A stretch of 64,000 bases of DNA from an uncultured Methanobrevibacter sp. (GTDB lineage Archaea; Methanobacteriota; Methanobacteria; Methanobacteriales; Methanobacteriaceae): contig NZ_CAMHFP010000003.1 of assembly GCF_946184425.1 (NCBI RefSeq), positions 24,406 to 88,405 on the forward strand, read 5' to 3'. Under the pieces are notes generated by a model, which had not been told where the DNA came from, did not search any database, and saw only the letters and a program-made list of their open reading frames with translations. Within the stretch, counting starts at the first letter, position 1. Every line of letters begins with the position of its first letter. Shown piece after piece: positions 20,014-30,048 of this stretch. Both the position numbers and the translations under genes were made by a program.

Positions 20014-20895
20014 ATGGGAAGAAGTAATAAAACACTGGAAGAAATTTTAGAGTACATATTTTATCAAAATCCGGCCAATCAGGATGAAATTGCCGATGAT
20101 TTGAAAATAAGCCGGAGGTATGTAACCAAATTGTTAAAGCCACTGGTCGATGAGGACATTGTCCGCAAGGTTTATGTTGTTAATCTGGAAAAATATGATG
20201 AAATTTACGGAGGTTTCGAACACAGCAATAAAAAAATTTCGACAGATTTTTTAATTAAAAACATTTTAAGGACTATGGCTGAGCATATAGAAAATCAGCT
20301 GGAACTCTCCTTTGAAGCAATCCTTGAAAATGACAAACAGAAAGCAAATGAAGCTATTGAACTCGATTTTACAACAAATAACATGTTTGAAAAGATTCGC
20401 TCATCAGTTGAAACAGTAGTCAATTTGGACCCTCACTCAAAACTTTCCAAAATTCTTCTTTTTAATGAAGTGGCTTATAATTACGAAAGAATCGGTGATT
20501 ACTGTATCCATCTCAATAAGTTTGTCATCAATGATGATTCTGTAGTTGACGATAAGATTCTTGACATCCTCAAAAAGATGTATAAATACGCAAAAAGATC
20601 TGTTTCATATGCAAGTGAAGCATTCATTGACGGTAAAGTTGAGTTAAAAGAAGATTTGATGGATACAGAAGAAAAGATGCATAAAATGCAGGATAGAGCT
20701 ATGAAGGAAATTGCTCTTCAGATGGGTGAGTCCACTTTTGATGATGTTGGCCATGCGAATTATTATATTTATCTCACACGAGTAATCAAAGCATTTGAAA
20801 GAACTGGAGATATTTCCGTTGAAATAATGGATATTGCAATCGAATTTCATAAAAATATTCCAAGATCTACCGTTCCCCGCTATTTCAGGGAATGA
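20014..20895 (+). CDS. PhoU-domain protein with N-terminal winged HTH
   Basis: N-terminal IFYQNPANQDEIADDLKISRRYVTKLLKPLVDEDIV (wHTH), then PhoU repeats (FERTGDISVEIMDIAIEF). Confidence 0.85.
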   Translation: MGRSNKTLEEILEYIFYQNPANQDEIADDLKISRRYVTKLLKPLVDEDIVRKVYVVNLEKYDEIYGGFEHSNKKISTDFLIKNILRTMAEHIENQLELSFEAILENDKQKANEAIELDFTTNNMFEKIRSSVETVVNLDPHSKLSKILLFNEVAYNYERIGDYCIHLNKFVINDDSVVDDKILDILKKMYKYAKRSVSYASEAFIDGKVELKEDLMDTEEKMHKMQDRAMKEIALQMGESTFDDVGHANYYIYLTRVIKAFERTGDISVEIMDIAIEFHKNIPRSTVPRYFRE

Positions 20896-21034
20896 TTTAT
20901 TTTAATTTTTTAGATTTAAGGATTAAGTTTACATTTTTCTTGGAAATGTTTTGCTAGTTGAATAATATCACGTGTCATTTTTGCCACATTAATTATTTAT
21001 TAATGAAAATGAAAGCGATAACCGGTGATAATAA

Positions 21035-21220
21035 ATGCCAGTTATTAGTTTTGATATAGGTGAATTAACCAAAGAGCAAAAAGAAACTTTAGCAAAAGAA
21101 TTCAGCGAATCAGCTTCCAGAGTTACCGGACTTCCAATTGAAATGATTTACGTTCTTTTCAATGAAAGGAAATTTGACAATGTCAGTGTTGGCGGAGTTC
21201 TTTTAAGCAATCAGGAATAA
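21035..21220 (+). CDS. 4-oxalocrotonate tautomerase family protein
   Basis: MPVISFDIGELTKEQKETLAKEFSESASRVTGLP..MIYVLFNE, N-terminal Pro. Confidence 0.85.
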   Translation: MPVISFDIGELTKEQKETLAKEFSESASRVTGLPIEMIYVLFNERKFDNVSVGGVLLSNQE

Positions 21221-21235
21221 TTTTTATAATTATTC
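21215..21235. terminator. hairpin across convergent stop codons
   Basis: GAATAATT-TTTAT-AATTATTC spans the tautomerase TAA (21218-21220) and the HxlR stop (21230-21232). Confidence 0.6.
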
Positions 21236-21643
21236 TATTTCTAAAATTTCCTTATACATTTCTTTTAATTCTTTTTTTTCATGTTCGGAGTAATATTCGT
21301 TATCGGTATCGTTTTCTATTGCAAACAACAATAACTCATAGAATACCTTGTTAAGTGATTTGCCTTTTTTTGTCAGGAAGTATTCAGTGTTTTTCGGATC
21401 GTCATCTTCATTTGTCTTATAAATCAAATCATTGTCCTGCATTGTTTTAAGACATCTTGCTAATGCTTTATTGTCTAAAGATAATCTGTTAACTTTAAAT
21501 TCATTAAAATGGCTTTTGCCTAAAAACAAGTCTCTTAAAATGTGTAATGTCCATTTATTGCTAATGAATTTGGTAATGTCTTCAAGGGGGTTTCGTTCAT
21601 ACTTTTTTTCATAATAAATTAATTTTTTCGGACTTAAAACCAT
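21230..21643 (-). CDS. HxlR-family transcriptional regulator
   Basis: NPLEDITKFISNKWTLHILRDLFLGKSHFNEFK...LDNKALARCLKTMQDNDLIYK. Confidence 0.85.
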   Translation of the reverse strand: MVLSPKKLIYYEKKYERNPLEDITKFISNKWTLHILRDLFLGKSHFNEFKVNRLSLDNKALARCLKTMQDNDLIYKTNEDDDPKNTEYFLTKKGKSLNKVFYELLLFAIENDTDNEYYSEHEKKELKEMYKEILEIE

Positions 21644-21686
21644 GTTAATTCTTATATGTGTTTTTACATTTAAATTTTAGTTTAAA

Positions 21687-21700
21687 TGGCATTCATGCCA
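21687..21700. promoter_or_regulatory. candidate operator between HxlR and MFS genes
   Basis: TGGCAT-TC-ATGCCA inverted repeat in the divergent intergenic region. Confidence 0.45.
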
Positions 21701-21745
21701 CTTTATATTTAAATATTTAATTTTTTAAATTATTTTTTAATTAAG

Positions 21746-22975
21746 GTGGAAAATATGGAATACATTGGTAATAATGATAAAACTGTTGAAATGACAAAAT
21801 TCTTAGCAATCTTGTTTGCTATATGTTCAGGTCTTGCAATAGGTAACTTATACTGGGCTCAGCCTTTACTTGTTCAAATAATGAATAGTTTTGGACTTCC
21901 GGCTGCAAACGGTGGACTGCTGGTCACTGCTACTCAGATAGGATATGCAATTGGAATTCTCTTTATAGTGCCGTTAGGAGATTTTGTTGAAAGAAAAAGA
22001 TTGATTACAATCGTAATGGCATTGTCCATAATTGCGTTAATTTCATGTGCGATAGCGCCTTCTTTTACCATACTGGCATTGTCTTTGTTCAGTATGGGTA
22101 TTGTAACAATTTCTGGTCAGGTCATTTTGCCTCTTGCGGGGGATTTAAGTAAAGAAGAAGAGCGTGGACATATTGTGGGGATTGTATCTTCTGGAATAAC
22201 TACTGGTATTTTATTTTCAAGATTTGCAAGCGGTATTATTGCAGGTTTGTGGGGATGGAGATCAGTATATGTAATCGCTGCGGTATTGAATCTGGCAATG
22301 GCTTTAATCATCATTTTTGTTTTGCCGAAAATTCCAAGGAAAAACAAACTTGAATCATATAAAAAACTTTTATCCAGTGTATTTACAACATTTAAAAGGC
22401 ATGAAACATTACCGAGAATATTGCTGCACAGCGGATTGATTTTTGGATTGGTCTTTAATATTTTCTGGACTTCATTAACATTCCTGTTATCCGGAAACCC
22501 TTTCAATTATGATACATTTCAAATAGGACTTGTTAGCTTGGCAGGACTTACTGCAGCAGTATTCGGTTTGGGAATTGGAAAATTGCAAGACAAGGGCTTA
22601 AGCGTACCTGCCCTTGGAATATTTATAATTCTAAGTTTAATCACTATGCTTTGCGGGCTTGTGTTTTATGATTCCATTATAGCAATCATAATTATTGCTG
22701 CCGTACTTTCAGTTGCAGTTCAGGGAATATCTGTTTTATCACAGGCAAGATTATTCAATTTATCAAATGAGGAACGCAGCAGACTAAATACTGTATTTGT
22801 TGTTAATAATTTCATATTTGGGGCAGTAGGAAGTGCTCTTGCATCATTATTATGGTCTTTAGGCGGATGGCAATATGTCATGATGGGGGCAAGTTTAATT
22901 TCATTAATGGCATTAATAGTTTGGTTGACTTCAAGAAGCTCATTTAATGAAATAGATAATAAAACAAGATTTTAA
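21746..22975 (+). CDS. MFS transporter
   Basis: 12-TM MFS pattern, PLGDFVERKRLI motif; divergent from HxlR regulator. Confidence 0.85.
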   Translation: MENMEYIGNNDKTVEMTKFLAILFAICSGLAIGNLYWAQPLLVQIMNSFGLPAANGGLLVTATQIGYAIGILFIVPLGDFVERKRLITIVMALSIIALISCAIAPSFTILALSLFSMGIVTISGQVILPLAGDLSKEEERGHIVGIVSSGITTGILFSRFASGIIAGLWGWRSVYVIAAVLNLAMALIIIFVLPKIPRKNKLESYKKLLSSVFTTFKRHETLPRILLHSGLIFGLVFNIFWTSLTFLLSGNPFNYDTFQIGLVSLAGLTAAVFGLGIGKLQDKGLSVPALGIFIILSLITMLCGLVFYDSIIAIIIIAAVLSVAVQGISVLSQARLFNLSNEERSRLNTVFVVNNFIFGAVGSALASLLWSLGGWQYVMMGASLISLMALIVWLTSRSSFNEIDNKTRF

Positions 22976-23077
22976 TTAAATAAATCAATATTAAAATACT
23001 GGAAATTCCACAGAAATAGTATTGTATTGGATTTTAAAATAAATAGATTCGAGTAAATGATGGAATCAGTGGCTCAA

Positions 23078-23752
23078 TTAGCTATTTTGATGTTTTTTCA
23101 ATGCGTTTTTTGTTATTCTAACCGCACCACTGCAATGAATGCGAACAGTGGAATTTTCATCATTTTCTGCAATACATTCTAATTTTTCTAAGTAAGGAAT
23201 CACATAGTCTGGTTTTTGTTTCCCAATTACTCTAAACATTTCGGGGGATTCTATCCTAACCTTTTCACTAGAATCCGAAATCATATCATAAAAGATTTCC
23301 AGTTTTTCACAAAACATCTCTGGTGCGTTTGAAGCTATATTTTCACAGGCCCATATAAATGCATGCCTGACGTTCTCAGATTCATCATATCTCATTTCCA
23401 TTAATTTTTCCAAATGTGGAGTTATTAGGTTTTTGTTTGCCCTGCATATTCTTCCTATTGCATTGGCAGACCTTTCCCGCAGTTTTGCATTTGTATTGTT
23501 CAAGTAACTGGCAATTTTTTCAATGTGGCATTCAATTTCTGCAGGATATTTCAGTCCCATCTCTCCAAGAAGCCACAGTGCTTTTGCTTTTATCTCAATG
23601 GAATAATTTTCACTCAATTTAGATGCGACATCATCAATGTTTGTTTTCCAGCATTCTCTGTTTTTTTGAATATCTCTTAATTCTTTCAGAATATCTTTAT
23701 CATCACTTGACATCTTATTCATCTCTTGAACTTTTGAATTATTTGCCTGCAA
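23078..23752 (-). CDS. HEAT-repeat protein
   Basis: Tandem HEAT-like repeats (KLRERSANAIGRICRANKNLI...ENVRHAFIWACENIASNAPE). Confidence 0.75.
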   Translation of the reverse strand: MQANNSKVQEMNKMSSDDKDILKELRDIQKNRECWKTNIDDVASKLSENYSIEIKAKALWLLGEMGLKYPAEIECHIEKIASYLNNTNAKLRERSANAIGRICRANKNLITPHLEKLMEMRYDESENVRHAFIWACENIASNAPEMFCEKLEIFYDMISDSSEKVRIESPEMFRVIGKQKPDYVIPYLEKLECIAENDENSTVRIHCSGAVRITKNALKKHQNS

Positions 23753-24449
23753 TGTCTTTAATCACTTCGCCTGCAATTATCAATCCCGCAACAGACGGAA
23801 CAAAAGAAACGCTGCCCTTCACTTTAAATTTCCTATCCTGGTTAATAACATGGTCGTTTGTGTTTATTGGATGTTCTTTGGAATAGACTACTTTCAATTT
23901 TTCTATATTTCTCTTTCTAAGGTCTTTTTTCATTATTCTTGCAAGCGGGCACACAGAGGTTTCATAAATGTCTGCAACTTCGAACATTGTTGGATCCAAT
24001 TTGTTGCCTGTACCCATTGATGAAATAACAGGAACTTCAAGGGCATCACATTTACATATTACTGCAATCTTGGCCATAATAGTATCCACGCAATCAACTG
24101 CATATGACAGGTCTTCTGTAAGGATGTCGGTTTTAGAATCAGCCATATAAAACTCCTTATAGACTTCAACATTTGCATTCGGGTTGATATCCAAGATTCT
24201 TTCCTTCATTAAATCAACCTTATATCTGCCGATAGTTTTTGTTGTTGCAATCAGTTGCCTGTTGATGTTGCTTTCATCTATCTTATCATAGTCCACCAAA
24301 ATAAAATTTCCAATTCCGCTTCTTGCAAGTCCTTCACAAACAAATGAGCCTACTCCACCAATACCAAAAACAGCAACTTTGGCATTGTTTAGTTTTTCCA
24401 TTCCCTCATTTTCAATTAACATTTCTGTTCTTGAAAATTTATTATCCAT
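23739..24449 (-). CDS. tcdA: ThiF/E1-like protein, probable tRNA threonylcarbamoyladenosine dehydratase
   Basis: VAVFGIGGVGSFVCEGLARSGIGNFILVDYDKIDESNINRQ, DCVDTIMAKIAVI. Confidence 0.8.
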   Translation of the reverse strand: MDNKFSRTEMLIENEGMEKLNNAKVAVFGIGGVGSFVCEGLARSGIGNFILVDYDKIDESNINRQLIATTKTIGRYKVDLMKERILDINPNANVEVYKEFYMADSKTDILTEDLSYAVDCVDTIMAKIAVICKCDALEVPVISSMGTGNKLDPTMFEVADIYETSVCPLARIMKKDLRKRNIEKLKVVYSKEHPINTNDHVINQDRKFKVKGSVSFVPSVAGLIIAGEVIKDIAGK

Positions 24450-24544
24450 ATCTGCACACCAAAAATTTAATTTAATTTAATTTATTATATAATTATTGAA
24501 GTCAGAATAATAAAAACTTATGCAAATAGATTTCATATCTTTTA

Positions 24545-25309
24545 ATGAGGATTTTCATGATAATAGATACACATTGCCATATTTATAATAGTGAAATGGA
24601 AAATGCAGAGGAAATTATAAGGCAAGCCGCAGAAAATGATATATATCTGATTTTGAATGGCACAGACCCTCTAAGCAATCGGGAAATATTGGAATTGTCC
24701 GATAAATATGAAAATGTTTATGCTGCATTGGGATATTTTTATTCTTTTGCAGATGAAATTACTGATGAGGATATTTCTTTATTGGATAATCAACTTGGCA
24801 ATGATAAAGTAATTGCTGTGGGTGAAATAGGACTTGACTATTATCATACAAAGGATAATAAGGCTAATCAAAAGGAATTATTTGACAAGATGTTGGTTCT
24901 TGCTGAAAAACATGATTTGCCGGTAATAGTTCATTCTAGAAAATCAATACAGGATACCTATGACATGTTGAAAATGCATGATGTAGTTGGGTCTATGCAT
25001 TGTTACCAGGGTTCAGCTGAAATGGCGGAGCAATTTATCAAACTGGGTTTCTATATGGGAATAGGAGGACCGATTACTCACACCAACAATAAGAAAATAA
25101 GAAAAATGGCGAGAAAAATAGGCATTGATAATATGCTTGTAGAAACAGATTCTCCATATTTGCCTCCGGAACAAAAAAAAGGTGAAAAAAACACTTCATT
25201 AAATCTGAAATATATAACAAGAGGGATAGCCGAAGAATTGGGCATGTCAGAAGAGGATGTCATTGAAATAACCTCAAAAAATGCAAAAAAATTGTTTAAG
25301 ATAATGTGA
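24545..25309 (+). CDS. tatD: TatD family hydrolase
   Basis: IDTHCHIYNSEM, GEIGLDYYHTKDN, PVIVHSRKS, MLVETDSPYLPP. Confidence 0.9.
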   Translation: MRIFMIIDTHCHIYNSEMENAEEIIRQAAENDIYLILNGTDPLSNREILELSDKYENVYAALGYFYSFADEITDEDISLLDNQLGNDKVIAVGEIGLDYYHTKDNKANQKELFDKMLVLAEKHDLPVIVHSRKSIQDTYDMLKMHDVVGSMHCYQGSAEMAEQFIKLGFYMGIGGPITHTNNKKIRKMARKIGIDNMLVETDSPYLPPEQKKGEKNTSLNLKYITRGIAEELGMSEEDVIEITSKNAKKLFKIM

Positions 25310-25403
25310 ATGATTTCTAATTATTAAGTTCTGAAAAATTAGTTTTAGTTATAATTTTTCGGTGAAGATAGTTAATTATACGAACTATTTTATATGTCCT
25401 AAA

Positions 25404-25416
25404 ACGAACAGTTCGT
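25404..25416. promoter_or_regulatory. palindrome upstream of MsvR-like gene
   Basis: ACGAAC-A-GTTCGT perfect palindrome; a further CGAAC half-site at 25381. Confidence 0.5.
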
Positions 25417-25536
25417 ATTATTTCTTTTTATTTCTTTTTATAATGTTCAAATTTATTTCAATAATTATATACAATATACTAATTTTTAATTTTTAGATAT
25501 ATTTATTAACTAATGATTTAAAATATATTTGTATAA

Positions 25537-26322
25537 TTGGGAGATTTTATCATGAAAGAACAAAAACCGATCCAAATTTTTTCAAATTTTGATGAGAAAA
25601 TTGGTGTAAATGTAATCAAAAGTCCTGTAAAACTTACTATTTTGGAAATGCTTAGAGATAGTGACATGGAATTTGATGAAATCGTTAATAACACTGGTAA
25701 ATCTAAATCTACCGTTTCAGTTCATTTGAAAAGTTTAAGGGAAAATGGAATCATATCATATAGGGTTCATCCAGTAGATAACAGAAAGAAAATATTTTAT
25801 TTAAATTCCAAATATATAGGATCTGTAAATATTGCTGAGCCAAAAGAGATTAAGGAAACCCAAGCGGACTATCTAATTGAAAATCTTGTTGATGATGATG
25901 CTGAATTTTCAACATTGCTTTTCCATACCTTAAAATCAATGCTTATTCAGGAAGGAATAAATATTGACCCTATTTTACAATCAACAGGAAATTGTATCGG
26001 TAATTCAATTTTTGGAAAGTTATATGATGATGATTTAGATATTTTCATGAGAAATATTGCTACATTTTGGGAAAATAAGGGTTTAGGTAGACTTTCATTT
26101 GAAGTAGGTCAAATTATTCGAATAACTACTTTTGATTGTTTTGAATGTGAACTGTTACCTAGAACAGGAAAACCAGCATGTTTTTTAGACACTGGAATTT
26201 TTGAAGCATTATTTACACAATACTTCAAACTGCCAGTCAGTGTAATTGAAACCCAATGTTACACTATGGGTGATGAAAAATGTGTTTTTGAGGTAGAACC
26301 TCTGCCAATTAAAAATTATTAA
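25537..26322 (+). CDS. ArsR-type HTH + V4R domain regulator (MsvR-like)
   Basis: HTH (KLTILEMLRDSDMEFDEIVNNTGKSKSTVSVHLKSLRENGII) plus Cys-rich V4R tail (FDCFECELLPRTGKPACFL...ETQCYTMGDEKCVFEV). Confidence 0.75.
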   Translation: MGDFIMKEQKPIQIFSNFDEKIGVNVIKSPVKLTILEMLRDSDMEFDEIVNNTGKSKSTVSVHLKSLRENGIISYRVHPVDNRKKIFYLNSKYIGSVNIAEPKEIKETQADYLIENLVDDDAEFSTLLFHTLKSMLIQEGINIDPILQSTGNCIGNSIFGKLYDDDLDIFMRNIATFWENKGLGRLSFEVGQIIRITTFDCFECELLPRTGKPACFLDTGIFEALFTQYFKLPVSVIETQCYTMGDEKCVFEVEPLPIKNY

Positions 26323-27023
26323 TCATCCCCAAATTTGATAACGGTTGTTGTAAGATAAGGTTTTTCATTAGAAAATCCTTCAATAATCTTTTCATTTTCT
26401 CTAGTACAGTTTTGCACTGAATAAATTTCCTTAGGTCTATTTTTTTCTTCGATAGTGTTTTCTAGTTTACTGGTGTTTCTTGAAGCTTTCATGAGGACAA
26501 TTGAATCACTGTATTCTAAGATTTCTTCTAGTCTATCATCAATTTTAGGTACGATTGTTAAAATTTGGTTTTGTTCTACAAGAGCTTTGTTACGAGCTGC
26601 CGCACAAGCAGTAAATGAAGTAATTCCAGGAATTGTTTCGATTTCATATCTTCCAGCTAATTTTCTTTGCACATAAGAATAAGTACTAAAAATTGAACTG
26701 TCTCCAAGAGTAATGAATGCTACATCCCTTCCGCTATCCAAGTACTGTGCAATCATTTCGGACGCACTGGTCCAAACTTTTTCAAGTTCATCTTTATCCT
26801 CAATCATTGGAAATATTGGTTCTACACGCATTAGTCTTTTGTAATCTTTTCTTTTTTCAATAATTGGTCTAACGATTGATAATGCAATACTTTCTTTTTC
26901 TTTTGAGGATTTTGGTGAGAAAATAACTGGCACTGTTTCTAATACTTTTACAGCTTTTAAAGTTAATAGTTCAGTATCTCCCGGTCCAACACCAATTCCA
27001 ATCAATTTTCCTTTTTTTGCCAT
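26319..27023 (-). CDS. cbiL: precorrin-2/cobalt-factor-II C20-methyltransferase
   Basis: GKLIGIGVGPGDTELLTLKAVKVLE, ITLGDSSIFSTYSYV, IPGITSFTACAA. Confidence 0.85.
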   Translation of the reverse strand: MAKKGKLIGIGVGPGDTELLTLKAVKVLETVPVIFSPKSSKEKESIALSIVRPIIEKRKDYKRLMRVEPIFPMIEDKDELEKVWTSASEMIAQYLDSGRDVAFITLGDSSIFSTYSYVQRKLAGRYEIETIPGITSFTACAAARNKALVEQNQILTIVPKIDDRLEEILEYSDSIVLMKASRNTSKLENTIEEKNRPKEIYSVQNCTRENEKIIEGFSNEKPYLTTTVIKFGDD

Positions 27024-27112
27024 ATAATCACTTTATTTAAGAATTATTCTCTTTGATATTAATTTTTCAATTTCTCTTTCTATAATTTATTTATAGTATA
27101 TTAACTAATATA

Positions 27113-28948
27113 ATGTTAATGTCTAATTCTATGTTTTGTCCAAATTGCGGTATGCTTAAAAGTAATTGTACTTGTAAAACTACAAGTAAAAATGAATCTA
27201 ACGGTCCAACTACTTTATTTAGTTTTTCTAAAAAAAGGACTTCTTCAATTTTAGATGATGAGATTCCTGAAGTCTATTCTGTTGATGACCATAAGTTGGA
27301 TGAGGGAACATCAGCTTACTTAAAGGAACTTTATCCTCATATAGATGATGTGATTATAGAGAATTTTCCTTTTGAACAGCCTAGATTAGGTCAGCTGGAG
27401 ATAATTCAGGATATTAATAATGCAATAAAAAAAGGATATAAGTATATTATTCTTGAAGCTGGCACAGGTACCGGTAAATCAGCAATAGCAACCACTCTTG
27501 CTAAAATGTATGAATCTGCATATATTTTAACCATGACAAAACAACTGCAGTCTCAGTACTCTGATGAGTTTGATTTTCCTTTAGTTAAAGGAAGGGGTAA
27601 TTTTGCATGTTTGAATGATAATCTGGAAACTACCTGTGATATGGGTACATGTAAAACAACTCCAACTAACAGCAATTTCTTTTGCCAATACGGTGTTGCT
27701 AAAAATCCGACATTGGATGCGGAACTTGCTTTTGAGGATTCATTTGGAGGATCAGTATTTTATCAGTCCGGAAGTCATTGCCACTATTGGAATCAGAAAG
27801 CCAATGCAATCAACTCTCCAATTACTTTAATGAACTATGATTATGCAATAGTTGAACTGAATTATGTAAAACATTTCGGCACACGTTCTTTACTGATTTT
27901 AGACGAGGCACACAACATAGAAAACAAATTAATGGCCACAATGGAAGTCACTTTGTATAATAGGGTTCTTGAAAAGGATATCAACAAAGCTATATCTAAA
28001 GAGACATTGAAAGATGGGGAGCTTGAAGACTGGAAAATGGAAATTGAGGCTATATGTGATAGTTACGAAGATATTGATTTGAAGGAAGTAACCAAAAACA
28101 AAGCGGATAGAATAAGATCAACAATTTCCAGATTAAAAAGTCTTAGAAATAACCTTGAAAAAGAGCCTAAAAATTGGGTTATTGACAATGACGAGTTCGG
28201 CGTCACATTCAAGCCGTTAAGGGTTCATCATTATGCTAAAAATAATTTGTTGAAATATGGTGATGTTGTTATTTTTATGAGTGCAACCATTCTTTCCCAT
28301 AAGATGTTTGCAAAATGGTTAGGATTAAATCCTGCTGAAGTTTATCATATTAAAGTTGACAGCCCATTCACTAAGGAAAAACGACCTATCATTCTTAATT
28401 TGGCAGGAAAGATGTCTGCCAACAGAATTAAAAAAACAGCTCCAAAGACTATTCCTATTTTGCAGGAGATTTTGAAAAAGCATGAAGGCGACAAAGGTTT
28501 GATTCATACTCACAGTTATAAATGTCAACAGTATATTACCCGTAATTTAAATAATTCCCGTTTAATATCTCACACACCACAAAATAGGGAACAGATATTG
28601 AATTTCTTTGAAAAAGATGAAAATCCCTTGGTACTGATTTCACCATCCATGAGTGAAGGTGTTGATTTGCCGTATGATAAGTGCAGGTTTCAAATTATCT
28701 ACAAAATGCCCTTCCCTTATTTGGGTGATAAGCAGGTAAACATGAGAATGAAGCGAGATAAAAAATGGTATGCATATAAAACAGTAATGACTCTTATGCA
28801 GGCGTATGGTCGTGGAATGAGGGCTGAAGACGACTCATGTTATACCTACATTATTGACAGTGATATAAATATGTTGTTTAAAAGTCCAATGTATAGGTCA
28901 CTGATACCTGACTTCTTTAAGGAAGCTGTTGTTAGGGTTAAAAATTAA
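27113..28948 (+). CDS. XPD/DinG-type superfamily 2 helicase
   Basis: EQPRLGQLEIIQDI, EAGTGTGKSAIAT, LLILDEAHNIENK, SPSMSEGVDLPYDKCRFQII, QAYGRGMR; Cys residues consistent with an FeS domain. Confidence 0.85.
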   Translation: MLMSNSMFCPNCGMLKSNCTCKTTSKNESNGPTTLFSFSKKRTSSILDDEIPEVYSVDDHKLDEGTSAYLKELYPHIDDVIIENFPFEQPRLGQLEIIQDINNAIKKGYKYIILEAGTGTGKSAIATTLAKMYESAYILTMTKQLQSQYSDEFDFPLVKGRGNFACLNDNLETTCDMGTCKTTPTNSNFFCQYGVAKNPTLDAELAFEDSFGGSVFYQSGSHCHYWNQKANAINSPITLMNYDYAIVELNYVKHFGTRSLLILDEAHNIENKLMATMEVTLYNRVLEKDINKAISKETLKDGELEDWKMEIEAICDSYEDIDLKEVTKNKADRIRSTISRLKSLRNNLEKEPKNWVIDNDEFGVTFKPLRVHHYAKNNLLKYGDVVIFMSATILSHKMFAKWLGLNPAEVYHIKVDSPFTKEKRPIILNLAGKMSANRIKKTAPKTIPILQEILKKHEGDKGLIHTHSYKCQQYITRNLNNSRLISHTPQNREQILNFFEKDENPLVLISPSMSEGVDLPYDKCRFQIIYKMPFPYLGDKQVNMRMKRDKKWYAYKTVMTLMQAYGRGMRAEDDSCYTYIIDSDINMLFKSPMYRSLIPDFFKEAVVRVKN

Positions 28949-28949
28949 G

Positions 28950-29023
28950 CGGACCTGGAGGGATTTGAACCCCCGATCTCAGGATCCGAAGTCCTGCGTC
29001 ATTCCTGACTAGACCACAGGCCC
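28950..29023 (-). tRNA. tRNA-Arg (anticodon TCG)
   Basis: Minus strand GGGCCTG...CAGGACTTCGGATCCTG...GGTTCAAATCC...CAGGTCC: acceptor, anticodon (loop CTTCGGA) and T arms fold; CCA not encoded. Confidence 0.88.
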
Positions 29024-29043
29024 TTAAAATAAAATTAAAAAAG

Positions 29044-30039
29044 TTATTCCTTTTTATTTTCTTCTTGAGAATCAATAGAAATTATAGGAATATCTTCAAT
29101 GCCTTCAACTTCAGCGAAAATATCATCAATAGATTCGTTATCAAGTTTTACTTTTTCATATTCTATTTCTTCGATTTCCTCTGTTGTCAAACCTTTTCTT
29201 TCAGCAGGTTTTTCACGTGCTGGAGGAATATCATCGATATTTTCTTGTGGTGTGGTTTTAGGTTTAGAATTAGATTTTGATTTTTTGAAAGTATTTTTTA
29301 AATCACCGAATTTAAATTCTCCTATTTTGAAGGATTCCTTATCTAATGGAATGTTGCTTTTAGGTATGATATTTTCATCCTCTTTTTCCATTTTTTCGGT
29401 TTTAATATCATTTTCATTATCAAGTGAGTCAATACTATTCGAAATATTCTCCAACGGATTTTTCAATCCAATAACTTTGTATAATCCGTAGATTAATAGT
29501 AATAAACCAAAAACAATAAAAATTACTGTGATAAAACTACTTTCTCCTGAAATAACATTATCTACTATTCTTTCACTACGGGAACTGTAAACAATTGCTC
29601 CGATTACGATTAATATTAAACCTAAAACTGTACTTACTATGCCTAAAACTGGAGTTCTGCCAATTTTGGCATTAATGACATTGTCAAAGTTTTCACTTAT
29701 TTCTCCTACAATTATATCGTCATCGAATTCTTCATCTGAATCTAAATTTTCTTCGTTTAATTGATTTTCACTTTCTTTTGGTGTTTTAATCAAAAAGTCT
29801 TCATCAATAGGATTTTCTTCTAAATTAATAGCATTGTTATCATCATTGTCTGGATGATAGATGAATTCATCATCAATTTCTAAATCTCCATAATCACGGG
29901 TATTTTCATTAAGATAGTCAATTAATTCACTATCTTCTTCAATATCCTCATATTTGATACCTTCTTCTTCATCTTTCACGGTATCAATCATATCTTTGAG
30001 ATTAGAAATTCTATGCTCTTTTTCTTTAGAATCTTTCAT
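29044..30039 (-). CDS. hypothetical acidic membrane protein
   Basis: Two TM segments (VLGIVSTVLGLILIVIGAIVY; FITVIFIVFGLLLLIYGLY) between highly acidic regions. Confidence 0.6.
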   Translation of the reverse strand: MKDSKEKEHRISNLKDMIDTVKDEEEGIKYEDIEEDSELIDYLNENTRDYGDLEIDDEFIYHPDNDDNNAINLEENPIDEDFLIKTPKESENQLNEENLDSDEEFDDDIIVGEISENFDNVINAKIGRTPVLGIVSTVLGLILIVIGAIVYSSRSERIVDNVISGESSFITVIFIVFGLLLLIYGLYKVIGLKNPLENISNSIDSLDNENDIKTEKMEKEDENIIPKSNIPLDKESFKIGEFKFGDLKNTFKKSKSNSKPKTTPQENIDDIPPAREKPAERKGLTTEEIEEIEYEKVKLDNESIDDIFAEVEGIEDIPIISIDSQEENKKE

Positions 30040-30048
30040 ATAAAAACC

